Shown piece after piece: positions 1 through 8,989 of a DNA stretch of 64,000 bases. The notes beneath the pieces were generated by a model, which was given only the letters and a program-made list of their open reading frames with translations, was not told where the DNA came from and did no database searches. Made by a program: the position numbers and the translations under genes. Source of the DNA: JACVRX01 sp046726315 (lineage in GTDB: Bacteria > Actinomycetota > Actinomycetes > Jiangellales > Jiangellaceae); the NCBI GenBank assembly GCA_046726315.1, contig JBKPAG010000001.1, positions 1 through 64,000 on the forward strand, read 5' to 3'. Numbering within the stretch: the stretch's first letter is position 1; every line of letters begins with the position of its first letter.

Positions 1-367
<367 letters not shown>

Positions 368-632
368 GGTCACTGACATCGGGACCTCGCAAAACCATCA
401 GGTCCCGGACATCGACACATGAGAAAAGAACAACCCTGGCAAGAACGGCTGACACGAATGTCATCCGTCTTACCAAAGGAACCCACCACGATCGACCGGC
501 CGGCGAACCGGGGGACTACCGTGGACGGGGTATCGATTTGGCATCGACAATATTCGGCACGCTGTTGAGTTCTCAAGGATCGGACGCACACCCAGCCCGG
601 CCCTTCAGGCCGTTCTCGGGGGCAACTCCACT
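368..632 (-). other. rrn leader (transcribed spacer upstream of 16S)
   Basis: This non-coding stretch lies between the proximal rrn promoter and the mature 16S 5' end. It contains the conserved actinobacterial leader box at 557-576. No protein gene is credible here: the ORFs crossing it show no family resemblance and continue into the 16S sequence. Confidence 0.75.
557..576 (-). promoter_or_regulatory. rrn leader antitermination box (boxA-type)
   Basis: On the minus strand this reads TTGAGAACTCAACAGCGTGC. It closely resembles the GAGAACTCAA element found in mycobacterial and streptomycete rrn leaders, where it is associated with Nus-factor antitermination. It lies about 190 nt upstream of the 16S 5' end, as expected. 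The role is assigned from family knowledge. Confidence 0.7.
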
Positions 633-661
633 AACTTAGCCCAACGGCCCGTTCGGGTCAA
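633..661 (-). promoter_or_regulatory. rrn promoter, proximal (P2)
   Basis: On the minus strand a -35 hexamer TTGACC (656-661) is followed after exactly 17 bases by TAAGTT (633-638), which would start transcription near 625. The -35 is a strong match and the -10 is weaker. The position upstream of the leader box supports the call. Confidence 0.6.
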
Positions 662-717
662 ACTTGAAGAGCGGTCCGGCCCCGTTCGGGCGTCCCGCCC
701 CCGGCGAGCCGTGGAGG

Positions 718-747
718 AACCTACGGGCGGTCGCCCGCGGGCGTCAA
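718..747 (-). promoter_or_regulatory. rrn promoter, distal (P1)
   Basis: On the minus strand TTGACG (742-747) and TAGGTT (718-723) are separated by 18 bases, a classic vegetative actinobacterial promoter. It lies 86 bp upstream of P2 and downstream of the tyrS stop codon. The remaining bases between tyrS and P1 hold nothing I recognise. Confidence 0.65.
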
Positions 748-861
748 ATCCCCACGCCGTGACGTTTCAACGACGGGCGAGCGCCGGCCATTCCCACCGA
801 CTGATCAGGGGCGGGCGCCGCCACCCAGGCCAGCTGGCTCACCCCGACAACTCACCAGTCG

Positions 862-2142
862 TCAGCGGATCAGCTCGGCTCCTCCGACCGTTCGCTTGCC
901 ACGACGTAGCACAACCCACCGGCCGTGGAGCAGGTCCTCTTCGGCCGGTCCGGCGTCGAGGTCGGTCTCCGGGTCGAGCCGAGAATTGTTGACGTACGCG
1001 CCACCTTCGGCGATCGTGCGACGGGCCGCCGATCGCGACAGCACCAGCCCGGCGGCAACCAGGAGATCGACATACGACGGTGGCTCGGGGCCGGCCTCGA
1101 TGCGCGGTGCGGAGGTCTCAGCAAGCGCAGCGGCGAGGGTCCGTTCGTCGAGCTCGGCGAGCGAGCCGTGGCCGAACAAGGCCTGCGATGCCGCTTCGAC
1201 CCGCGCGGTCTGGTCGGCGCCGTGCACGGCCGTCGTCAGCTCGCGGGCCAGGGCACGTTGCGCTTCCCGGGCGGCCGGCCGTTCGGCGGTGACCTTCTCC
1301 AGCGCCTCGATCTCCTCCCTGGGCCGGAACGACATCGCCCGCAGAAGCGTCGTCACCAGCGCGTCTTCGACGTTCAACCAGAACTGGTAGAAGGCGTATG
1401 GCGACGTCATCTCCGGGTCAAGCCAGACCGTGCCGGACTCGGTCTTGCCGTACTTGCTCCCGTCGGCCTTGGTCAGCAGCGGCGTGGCGAGAGCGTGCAC
1501 CGAGACCCCCTCCACTCGGTGGATGAGGTCGACGCCGCTGGTGATGTTGCCCCACTGGTCGCTGCCGCCGGTCTGCAAGGTGCACCCATACCGCCGGTAC
1601 AGCTCGAGGTAGTCCATGCCCTGCAGGATCTGGTAGCTGAACTCGGTGTACGAGATTCCCTCGAGCGACTCCAGCCGAGCGCTGACCACATCCTTCGCCA
1701 GCATGCGGCTGACCCGGAAATGCTTGCCGATATCGCGCAGGAAGTCGATCGCCGACATCGGCGCGGTCCAGTCGAGGTTGTTCACGACCCGCGCCGGGTT
1801 GTCGCCGTCGAACGAGACATATCGCGAAACCTGAGCATGGATCCCCTCGACCCAACCGGACACGGTCTCCTTGCTGTGCAGAACCCGCTCGGATGTCGGT
1901 TTCGGATCTCCGATTAGTCCGGTCGAACCGCCGACGAGCACCAACGGCCGGTGCCCGGCATTCTGCAGGCGGCGGACGGTCAACAGCTGGAGCAGATTGC
2001 CGAAGTGCAGGCTCGGTGCAGTCGGGTCGAAGCCGCAGTAGAACGTGACCGGCCCGGCGGCGAACGCCCTGCGCAGGGCGTCCTCGTCGGTGGACAGCGC
2101 TACCAGGCCGCGCCATTTCAGCTCGTCCAGGATGTCCACCAC
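862..2142 (-). CDS. tyrS: tyrosyl-tRNA synthetase
   Basis: This class I aminoacyl-tRNA synthetase charges tRNA-Tyr with tyrosine in the cytoplasm. The ATP-binding HIGH motif appears as HFGN at residues 46-49, the tyrosine-binding segment TGGSDQWGN at about 191-199, and the KMSKS loop as KYGKT at 230-234. A C-terminal S4-type RNA-binding domain follows from about residue 350. The length of about 426 aa is normal. A longer frame extends upstream into mpg, but family starts align at the GTG codons at 2142 or 2139, which follow AAGGTGA; GTG at 2151 is also possible. It begins about 11 bp after the mpg stop and is probably cotranscribed with mpg. Confidence 0.95.
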   Translation of the reverse strand: MVDILDELKWRGLVALSTDEDALRRAFAAGPVTFYCGFDPTAPSLHFGNLLQLLTVRRLQNAGHRPLVLVGGSTGLIGDPKPTSERVLHSKETVSGWVEGIHAQVSRYVSFDGDNPARVVNNLDWTAPMSAIDFLRDIGKHFRVSRMLAKDVVSARLESLEGISYTEFSYQILQGMDYLELYRRYGCTLQTGGSDQWGNITSGVDLIHRVEGVSVHALATPLLTKADGSKYGKTESGTVWLDPEMTSPYAFYQFWLNVEDALVTTLLRAMSFRPREEIEALEKVTAERPAAREAQRALARELTTAVHGADQTARVEAASQALFGHGSLAELDERTLAAALAETSAPRIEAGPEPPSYVDLLVAAGLVLSRSAARRTIAEGGAYVNNSRLDPETDLDAGPAEEDLLHGRWVVLRRGKRTVGGAELIR

Positions 2143-2152
2143 GCTGGTCACC

Positions 2153-2770
2153 TTAGAGCGAGCGGCGGCGGGGCGTGTGCGGCCGGTACTCCGACACGGT
2201 TGGGTCGCCGTCGAGCCAGAACCGCCATGGGCGCTCCGCTGCCCGCGCCAGTCCCACTCGTGGGCCGGAGCGGATGCGCCCCGCGTCGACGCCGGCTCCG
2301 CCCAGCACCTGCAACGCCGACCTAGGTGCACACAGGTCGGCGCCGTTGTCCTCCCGACTCAGGCCGAGCGCTGCCGCGAGCCGGGCTGGGCCACGAGCGA
2401 GGTCGCGGTCGGTGCGCGCTGCCAGCCGCCGTTCGCGTGCGACCTCCGACCCTGCGACCACCTCACCAGCGCGCAGCAAGACGGCGCTGGCTCGGCCCGG
2501 AGAGCCGCAGACCAGGTTGGCGCACCAGTGCATGCCATAGGTGAAGTAGACGTAGAGATGCCCGGGCGGACCGAACATCACCTCGTTGCGGGGTGTCGGG
2601 CCGGTGAACGCATGGGATCCCGGATCCTCAGCTCCGTCGTATGCCTCGACCTCGCTCAACCGCACAGCCACGGCATCGTTGGCCACAACGCAGCCCAGCA
2701 GCTCCGGCGCGACATCCAGCGCCGGCCGCTCGAAGAACTCCCGCTCCAGCGGGTTGCCGTGGTGAGCCAT
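2153..2770 (-). CDS. mpg: 3-methyladenine DNA glycosylase (AAG/MPG family)
   Basis: This is a predicted DNA-3-methyladenine glycosylase II of the mammalian AAG type, which excises alkylated purines in base-excision repair. The family signature is clear: LLG near the N-terminus, then EVEAYDGAEDPGSHAF, then GHLYVYFTYGMHWCANLV, which carries the conserved tyrosines. The length of about 205 aa is normal. The start is ATG 2770; a GTG one codon upstream is possible. It lies between argH and tyrS on the same strand, a neighbourhood also seen in mycobacteria. The region just upstream is a palindromic repeat that overlaps the argH stop. Confidence 0.9.
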   Translation of the reverse strand: MAHHGNPLEREFFERPALDVAPELLGCVVANDAVAVRLSEVEAYDGAEDPGSHAFTGPTPRNEVMFGPPGHLYVYFTYGMHWCANLVCGSPGRASAVLLRAGEVVAGSEVARERRLAARTDRDLARGPARLAAALGLSREDNGADLCAPRSALQVLGGAGVDAGRIRSGPRVGLARAAERPWRFWLDGDPTVSEYRPHTPRRRSL

Positions 2771-2783
2771 CACCAGGGTTACC

Positions 2784-2846
2784 TATACATCACCAGGCCT
2801 GCAGCCATGGCGATGTATATGCAGGCATTGTGAACGTGGTCATTCC
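2784..2846. repeat. dispersed palindromic repeat, copy 1 (degraded)
   Basis: This intergenic element shares ACATCACCAGGCCTG (2787-2801) and GTGAACGTGxTCATTCC (2830-2846) with the copy at 54539-54618. An inner inverted repeat TATACATC (2784-2791) / GATGTATA (2812-2819) remains. The argH stop codon (2840-2842) lies inside the shared right-hand segment. It could be a REP- or MITE-like element, or it could act as a 3' hairpin for argH. Confidence 0.6.
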
Positions 2847-4276
2847 GGAGGCGGCGGGCGACCGGCGGGAGCGGTCGCCCAGAGGCGTCGCGACCGGGCG
2901 GCGGCGCGCGCGGCGGCGAGCTGTTCAGCGACCCGCACTGGCGCCGTTCCGCCCTTGCCGGCACGCGAGGCGACGGACCCCTGCACGGTCAGCACTGCCC
3001 GCACCGCGGGCCGCAGGTAGGGCGAGACAGCCATGAAATCGTCGTCGCTGAGCTCCCAGAGCTCGATCCCCCGCTCTTCACACCGGCGCACGCACGCTCC
3101 GGCGATCTGATGCGCGTCGCGGAACGGCACGCCGTCGCGGACCAGCCATTCGGCCAGATCGGTCGCCAGCGAGAACCCTCGCGGCGCGAGCTCAGCCATT
3201 CGCTCGGTCTGAAATCGCAACGTAGAGACCATGCCGGTAAAGGCCGGCAGTAGGAGAGACAACGAGTCCACCGAGTCGAAAACCGGCTCCTTGTCTTCCT
3301 GCAGGTCGCGGTTGTAGGCGAGCGGTAGGCCCTTGAGCGTCGTCAGCAACCCGGCCAGGTTCCCCACCAGCCGGCCCGCCTTGCCACGGGCGAGCTCGGC
3401 GACGTCGGGGTTCTTCTTTTGCGGCATGATCGACGATCCGGTCGACCAGGCGTCGTCGAGCTCGACGAATGAGAACTCGCTGGTCGCCCACAGCACCACC
3501 TCCTCCGCAAGCCGCGACACATCCACCGCTATTTGAGCGAACACGAACGCGAGTTCGGCGACGAAGTCGCGCGATGAGGTCCCGTCGATCGAGTTCTCGA
3601 CCGCCCGCGAGAATCCGAGCATCTCGGCGACGGTCTCGGGTTGCAGCCCAAGCGACGATCCCGCCAGCGCGCCGGACCCATACGGCGACTCGTCCGCCCG
3701 GCGATCCCAGTCCTGCAGCCGACCGACGTCGCGCAGCAGCGCCCAGGCGTGCGCCAGCAGATGGTGCGATAGCAATACGGGTTGGGCGGCTTGCAAATGG
3801 GTGCGCCCCGGCATCACCGCGCCCAACTCACGGTCAGCATGCCGGGCAAGCGCGTCGACCAGGTCGAGTACCAGCCCAGCCACTGTCCGAGCTGCCTGCC
3901 GAAGGTACATCCGCAGCAGCGTTGCGACCTGATCGTTGCGCGAGCGGCCGGCGCGCAGCTTGCCGCCGAGCGCCGGGCCCAGCCTCTCGATCAGTCCTCG
4001 CTCGAGCGCGGTATGGACGTCCTCGTCCGACGGGTGCGGCGCGAACCGTGCTGCAGCGACATCCGCGGCGAGGTCGTCCAACCCGCGCAGCATGGTGGCG
4101 AGCTCCGGATCGTCCAGCAAGCCGGCATCGCGGAGGACGCGGGCGTGTGCCTTCGACCCGGCGACGTCATACGGTGCCAGCCGCCAGTCGAAGTCCGTGG
4201 ACCGCGACAACGCCGCCAGAGCAGCGGCGGGTCCAGTGCTGAACCGGCCACCCCACAGCGCCCCAGGCTCAGCCAT
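2840..4276 (-). CDS. argH: argininosuccinate lyase
   Basis: This enzyme catalyses the last step of arginine synthesis, splitting argininosuccinate into arginine and fumarate. The fumarase/ASL signature GSSIMPQKKNPD is present in the middle of the chain, with the N-terminal substrate segment LWGGRF at about residue 7. The length of 478 aa is normal. The ATG at 4276 is chosen because it gives the canonical N-terminus and overlaps the argG stop by 8 bp; an upstream frame extension is spurious. The last codon and the stop lie within a dispersed repeat. It is the final gene of the arg operon. Confidence 0.96.
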   Translation of the reverse strand: MAEPGALWGGRFSTGPAAALAALSRSTDFDWRLAPYDVAGSKAHARVLRDAGLLDDPELATMLRGLDDLAADVAAARFAPHPSDEDVHTALERGLIERLGPALGGKLRAGRSRNDQVATLLRMYLRQAARTVAGLVLDLVDALARHADRELGAVMPGRTHLQAAQPVLLSHHLLAHAWALLRDVGRLQDWDRRADESPYGSGALAGSSLGLQPETVAEMLGFSRAVENSIDGTSSRDFVAELAFVFAQIAVDVSRLAEEVVLWATSEFSFVELDDAWSTGSSIMPQKKNPDVAELARGKAGRLVGNLAGLLTTLKGLPLAYNRDLQEDKEPVFDSVDSLSLLLPAFTGMVSTLRFQTERMAELAPRGFSLATDLAEWLVRDGVPFRDAHQIAGACVRRCEERGIELWELSDDDFMAVSPYLRPAVRAVLTVQGSVASRAGKGGTAPVRVAEQLAAARAAARSRRLWATAPAGRPPPPE

Positions 4277-5468
4277 CGCGCAGGTCGCGCTGGGCGGCCA
4301 GCCTCGTCGGCAGCCCCCACAACCCGATGAAGCCACGCGAAAGCGACTGGTCGAATGTGGCTCCGGCGTCGTACGTCGCCAGCCCGAAGTCGTACAAGCT
4401 CTGATCCGACCGCCGGCCAGAGACCACTGCTCGGCCGCCGTGCAACGTCATCCTGATCTCACCGCTGACGTGAGCGTTGGCGTCGTCAAGAAACCCGTCC
4501 AGCGCATTCTTCAATGGGCTGGACCACAATCCGTCGTAGACCAGCTCCGCCCAACGCTGGTCCACGCCGCGCTTGAACCGGGCCAGGTCGCGCTCGACCG
4601 TCACATTCTCCAGCTCCTGGTGTGCGGTGATGAGGGTGATCGCACCCGGCGCCTCGTACACCTCGCGGCTCTTGATGCCCACCAGCCGGTCCTCGACCAG
4701 ATCAAGCCGGCCGACACCGTGCGCTCCAGCACGCCGGTTGAGCTCGGTGACGGCTTGCAGCACCGTCACCGGTTGGCCATCGATTGCCACCGGCTTACCG
4801 TGGTCGAAGCGGATCACCACTGAATCCGGCTCGTGGAGCACTCCCGGATCGGCGGTGTAGGAGTAGACGTCCTCGGTGGGAGCGTTCCAGATGTCCTCCA
4901 GGAAGCCGGTTTCGACGGCGCGACCCCACACGTTCTGGTCGATCGAGAACGGGTTGCTCTTGGTGGTCTCGATGGGCAGCTCGTGCTTCTCGGCATAGTC
5001 GATCGCCGCGTCCCTGGTCAGCGCCAGGTCGCGGACCGGCGCCAAGCAGGAGAGGTGTGGGGCCAGTGCCGCGATCCCTACTTCGAACCGGACCTGGTCG
5101 TTCCCTCTCCCGGTGCAGCCGTGGGCGACCACGGACGCACCATGCTGACGGGCAGCATCGACCAGGTGCCGGATGATGACCGGCCGGGACAGCGCCGAGA
5201 TCAGTGGGTAGCGATCCATGTACAGGGCATTGGCCTTCAGCGCCGGCAGGCAGTACTGCTCGGCGAACTCGTCGCGTGCATCGGCGACATAGGCCTCGAC
5301 GGCTCCGCACGCCAACGCGCGCTTACGGATGGTGTCGAGATCCTCTCCGCCTTGGCCGAGATCGACGGCGACGGCGACGACCTCGGCGCCGGTCTGCTCG
5401 CCGATCCAGCCGATGGCGACGGAGGTGTCCAAGCCGCCGGAGTAGGCGAGGACGACGCGTTGGGTCAT
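4269..5468 (-). CDS. argG: argininosuccinate synthase
   Basis: This enzyme joins citrulline and aspartate with ATP to make argininosuccinate. The N-terminal ATP-pyrophosphatase loop YSGGLDTS is at residues 9-16, and the conserved GCTGRGNDQVRFE follows at about 116-128. The length of 399 aa is typical. The start ATG overlaps the argR stop by 4 bp (ATGA), and the 3' end overlaps argH. Translation is therefore probably coupled along the operon. Confidence 0.97.
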   Translation of the reverse strand: MTQRVVLAYSGGLDTSVAIGWIGEQTGAEVVAVAVDLGQGGEDLDTIRKRALACGAVEAYVADARDEFAEQYCLPALKANALYMDRYPLISALSRPVIIRHLVDAARQHGASVVAHGCTGRGNDQVRFEVGIAALAPHLSCLAPVRDLALTRDAAIDYAEKHELPIETTKSNPFSIDQNVWGRAVETGFLEDIWNAPTEDVYSYTADPGVLHEPDSVVIRFDHGKPVAIDGQPVTVLQAVTELNRRAGAHGVGRLDLVEDRLVGIKSREVYEAPGAITLITAHQELENVTVERDLARFKRGVDQRWAELVYDGLWSSPLKNALDGFLDDANAHVSGEIRMTLHGGRAVVSGRRSDQSLYDFGLATYDAGATFDQSLSRGFIGLWGLPTRLAAQRDLRDG

Positions 5469-6004
5469 GGGGTACTCCTTGGCCGTGGTTCGGCAGGTGT
5501 GCGGCCCTCGGCGAGGGCCAGGAACCAGGTGGCGACAGCGGCGCCGCCCGTCGGATTGGTGGTGACGACGAGCACGGTGTCGTCGCCGGCGATGGTGCCC
5601 AGGATCTCGGCACGCGCTGAATGGTCGATCGCCGAGGCGAGGTATTGCGCCGCTCCGGGCGGAGTGCGCAGGACGACCAGATTGGCCGACGACGTCGCCG
5701 ACACCAGGATCTCCTCACAGACCCGGACCAGCCGGGCGTCTATCGCGGTCCGCTCGCCTACTCGGGGTCGGCGGTCGCCACCTTCGCCCGGCAGTGCGTA
5801 GACGAGGTCACCGGCCGCATCACGCACCTTCATCGCGCCGAGCTCGTCCAGATCGCGCGACAGCGTGCCCTGCGTGACCGCGATGCCGTCAGCCTGCAGC
5901 AGGCCGGCCAGCTCGGTCTGCGAGCGCACTGATTCCCGCTCCAGAATCTCGGCGATCCGCCGGTGCCGGGCTGCCCTGGTGGCCGGGGTGGCAATGGTCG
6001 TCAC
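5465..6004 (-). CDS. argR: arginine repressor ArgR
   Basis: This arginine-responsive repressor of the biosynthetic genes is predicted to be a hexamer. The N-terminal winged helix includes SQTELAGLLQADGI and the recognition segment VTQGTLSRDLDELGA. The C-terminal oligomerisation and arginine-binding domain contains the GTIAGDDTVLVV segment. The GTG at 6004 gives 179 aa, overlaps the argF stop (GTGA) and follows a GGAG ribosome binding site; the longer frame upstream is an argF shadow. A candidate operator lies at the argC promoter, near 11181-11216. Confidence 0.94.
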   Translation of the reverse strand: MTTIATPATRAARHRRIAEILERESVRSQTELAGLLQADGIAVTQGTLSRDLDELGAMKVRDAAGDLVYALPGEGGDRRPRVGERTAIDARLVRVCEEILVSATSSANLVVLRTPPGAAQYLASAIDHSARAEILGTIAGDDTVLVVTTNPTGGAAVATWFLALAEGRTPAEPRPRSTP

Positions 6005-6930
6005 GATGCACTCCGCTCCAGCAACCAGGTCAGCAACGCCTTCTGCGCATGCAGCCGGTTCTCTGCCTCGTCCCAGACGGCGCTGGCCGGGCCGTCGATG
6101 ACATCGGCAGCGATCTCCTTCCCGCGGTATGCGGGCAGGCAGTGCAAGACGATCGCCGCAGGGCCGGCGGCCGCCAGCGCATCGGCGGTGAGTGCGAATG
6201 GCCGGAAGGGTTCGACCCGGGCACCGGCGTCGCTCTCGTGGCCCATCGACACCCAGGTGTCGGTGGCTAGCACGTCGGCGCCGGCGAACGCTTCCTGCGG
6301 GTTCGTTATGTGCGCGACGGATCCGCCGGTCGTCTCGGCCAGCTTCGCCGCCCGGTCGAGCACGTCGGGATTCGGCCTGAACTGCTCGGGCGAGGCGATC
6401 CGAATGTGCATCCCCGCCGCCGCACCAGCTAGCAGATAGGAGTGGGCCATGTTGTTGGCACCGTCGCCGGCATAGGTGAGCGTACGGCCGGCCAGCGCTC
6501 CCGTGCGTTCCCGGATCGTCTGCAGGTCGGCGAGCAGTTGGCAAGGGTGGAACTGGTCGGTGAGGGCGTTGACGACGGGCACCCGCGACGCGGCAGCCAT
6601 CGCCTCGACCCGCGCCTGGTCGAACGTGCGCCAGACGATCGCCGCACATTGCCGGTCGAGCACCCGGGCGGTGTCCTGGATCGGTTCGCCGCGTCCGAGC
6701 TGGGTCGACTGTGCGTCGATGACCAGCGGATACCCGCCGAGCTCGGCGATGCCCACGCTGAACGACACCCGGGTCCGGGTCGACGGTTTGTCGAAGATCA
6801 CCGCGACCGCCTGGGGACCGGCCAGCGGCTGATTGGCGTACCGGTCAGCCTTCATGGCGTCGGCCAGGTCGAGGACCTCGATCAGCTCGGCCGGCGAGAG
6901 GTCGTCGTCGCGCAGGAAGTGCCGAACCAT
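6001..6930 (-). CDS. argF: ornithine carbamoyltransferase
   Basis: This enzyme transfers the carbamoyl group of carbamoyl phosphate to ornithine, giving citrulline. The carbamoyl-phosphate motif STRTR is at about residues 50-54, FHPCQ follows in the middle of the chain, and HCLPAYRGKEI lies near the C-terminus. The length of 309 aa is normal. The start ATG 6930 shares one base with the argD stop. No fusion or truncation is visible. Confidence 0.96.
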   Translation of the reverse strand: MVRHFLRDDDLSPAELIEVLDLADAMKADRYANQPLAGPQAVAVIFDKPSTRTRVSFSVGIAELGGYPLVIDAQSTQLGRGEPIQDTARVLDRQCAAIVWRTFDQARVEAMAAASRVPVVNALTDQFHPCQLLADLQTIRERTGALAGRTLTYAGDGANNMAHSYLLAGAAAGMHIRIASPEQFRPNPDVLDRAAKLAETTGGSVAHITNPQEAFAGADVLATDTWVSMGHESDAGARVEPFRPFALTADALAAAGPAAIVLHCLPAYRGKEIAADVIDGPASAVWDEAENRLHAQKALLTWLLERSAS

Positions 6931-8108
6931 CACGCCTCCTTCACGCTGGCGAGAACTGATGGCAAGGCATCGATGAAGGTCGCGGCCTGATCGGCAGCGA
7001 GCACGAGGGGTGGTGCCAGCCGCAGCGCATCCGCGGACACCGGGTTGACGATGAAACCGGCGTCGAGCGCCGCTACGGATACCTCGGTTGCGATTCGTTC
7101 GGTGAGCTCGACGGCCAGGAGCAAGCCGCGGCCGCGGACACCGGCCACGAGCGGATGACCGAGGGCTTCCACGCCGTGCCGGATCTGGTCGCCGACCTTG
7201 CCCACGTTGTCCAGCAGCCCGTCCCGCTCGACGGTGTCCAACACCACGAGACCGGCGGCAGCGGCGACCGGGTTGCCGCCGAACGTCGACCCGTGCGAAC
7301 CCGGTCCGAGCAGGTCGGCCGCGGAACCGAGGCCGAGGCACGCTCCGATCGGCACGCCACCACCGAGGCCTTTGGCGACGGCGACGACGTCCGGCCGGAC
7401 GCCGTCATGCTGATAGGCGAACCATTCGCCGGTCCGGCCAACACCGGTCTGCACCTCGTCGAGGACCAACAGTGCCCCGTGTCGGCGGGTGATGTCTCGG
7501 GCCGCAGTGAGATACCCGGCCGGCGGCATCCGCACACCCGCCTCGCCCTGGATCGGCTCGAGAACGACAGCGGCTGTCTCCGCGTCGACTGCCTCACCAA
7601 GAGCGGCTGCGTTGCCGTACGGCACATGCACAACGCCGCCCGGCAACGGCTTGAACGGCTCCCGGATGGCCGGCTTGCCGGTCAGCGCGAGCGACCCCAT
7701 CGTCCGGCCATGGAATCCGCCTTCGGCAGCGACGATCTTCGGCCGGCCGGTCCGGCGGGCGATCTTGAAAGCCGCTTCGAGCGCCTCGGTTCCCGAGTTG
7801 GCAAAGAAGACGCGGCCGTGGTGGGCACCGCTCACTTCGAGCAGCCGCTCGGCCAAGGCGACCTGCGGCGGCGTCGCGAAGAAGTTCGACACCTGGCCCA
7901 GAGTGCGTAGCTGATCTGTTACGGCAGCGACCAACGCCGGGTGTCCATGGCCCAGCACGTTGACAGCAAGGCCGCCGAGCAGGTCCAGGTAACGGCGGCC
8001 GTCCTCGTCCCACACATAGCATCCCTCGCCGCGGACGAGCACCCGCCGCGGCCTGCCATACGTTCGCATCACCGTGCGCTCGTAACGCTCGATCATGCTC
8101 GGGCTCAT
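6930..8108 (-). CDS. argD: acetylornithine aminotransferase
   Basis: This PLP-dependent class III aminotransferase converts N-acetylglutamate semialdehyde to N-acetylornithine. The cofactor-binding region LVLDEVQTGVGRTG and the Schiff-base lysine in VAVAKGLGGGVPIGA are present. The length of 392 aa is typical. The ATG at 8108 overlaps the argB stop by 4 bp. It may also serve as succinyldiaminopimelate aminotransferase, as in other actinobacteria; that is family knowledge and not visible here. Confidence 0.95.
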   Translation of the reverse strand: MSPSMIERYERTVMRTYGRPRRVLVRGEGCYVWDEDGRRYLDLLGGLAVNVLGHGHPALVAAVTDQLRTLGQVSNFFATPPQVALAERLLEVSGAHHGRVFFANSGTEALEAAFKIARRTGRPKIVAAEGGFHGRTMGSLALTGKPAIREPFKPLPGGVVHVPYGNAAALGEAVDAETAAVVLEPIQGEAGVRMPPAGYLTAARDITRRHGALLVLDEVQTGVGRTGEWFAYQHDGVRPDVVAVAKGLGGGVPIGACLGLGSAADLLGPGSHGSTFGGNPVAAAAGLVVLDTVERDGLLDNVGKVGDQIRHGVEALGHPLVAGVRGRGLLLAVELTERIATEVSVAALDAGFIVNPVSADALRLAPPLVLAADQAATFIDALPSVLASVKEA

Positions 8109-8989
8109 CGTGGCACCACCATCGTTCCCACCCCTGCGTCGGTGAAGACCTCGAGCAGAAGCGCGTTCGGGAGCCGCCCGTCCACGATCGTCGCCTCCGG
8201 CACCCCGCCCCGCACGGCCCGCAGGCACGCAGTCATCTTCGGAACCATGCCGGTGTCCAGGCTGGGCAGCATTCGCTCCAACTCGTCCGCATCGATCTCG
8301 GTGATCACGTCGGTGGTCTCCGGCCAATCCCGGTAGAGCCCGGCCACGTCGGTGAGGACCACCAGCTTCTCTGCGCCCAGGGCCACGGCCAGCGCCGCCG
8401 CGGCGGTGTCGGCGTTGACGTTGTGCACGACGCCGTCCGGGTCTGGCGCGACCGAGGAGACAACCGGGATGCGTCCGCCATCGACCAGATCCAGTACCTG
8501 CTCCGGCCGCACCCGCACGACGTCGCCGACCAGGCCGATGTCCACCGGTTCACCGTCGACGACCGCACCCCGGCGTTCCGCGGTGAACAGACCGGCGTCT
8601 TCGCCGGACAGGCCCACCGCGAACGGCCCATGCTGGTTGATCAGCCCCACCAGCTGTCGGCCGACCTGCCCGACGAGGACCATCCGGACCACATCCATCG
8701 CCTCGGGGGTGGTGACCCGCAGGCCAGCGCGGAACTCGCTCTCGATTCCCAACCGGCCGAGCATGCGCGAGATCTGCGGTCCGCCGCCGTGCACGATGAC
8801 GGGTTTGAGGCCCGCCAACCGCAGGAAGACCACGTCATCGGTGAACGCCTTGGCCAGCCCGTCGTCGGTCATTGCGTTGCCGCCGTACTTCACCACGACG
8901 ACCTTGCTGTGGAACCGTTCCAGCCAGGGAAGGGCCTCGACCAGGGTTGCGGCCTTGGTGAGGGCTTGGTCGTGCGTCGTCGTGCTCAT
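8105..8989 (-). CDS. argB: acetylglutamate kinase
   Basis: This enzyme phosphorylates N-acetylglutamate and is usually the arginine-feedback-controlled step. Amino acid kinase motifs include KYGGNAM near residue 34 and the glycine-rich IVHGGGPQ. The length of 294 aa matches the family. The start ATG 8989 overlaps the argJ stop (ATGA). An N-terminal extension of about 20 residues before the kinase core resembles the helix linked to arginine-sensitive forms, so feedback control is plausible. Confidence 0.95.
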   Translation of the reverse strand: MSTTTHDQALTKAATLVEALPWLERFHSKVVVVKYGGNAMTDDGLAKAFTDDVVFLRLAGLKPVIVHGGGPQISRMLGRLGIESEFRAGLRVTTPEAMDVVRMVLVGQVGRQLVGLINQHGPFAVGLSGEDAGLFTAERRGAVVDGEPVDIGLVGDVVRVRPEQVLDLVDGGRIPVVSSVAPDPDGVVHNVNADTAAAALAVALGAEKLVVLTDVAGLYRDWPETTDVITEIDADELERMLPSLDTGMVPKMTACLRAVRGGVPEATIVDGRLPNALLLEVFTDAGVGTMVVPR

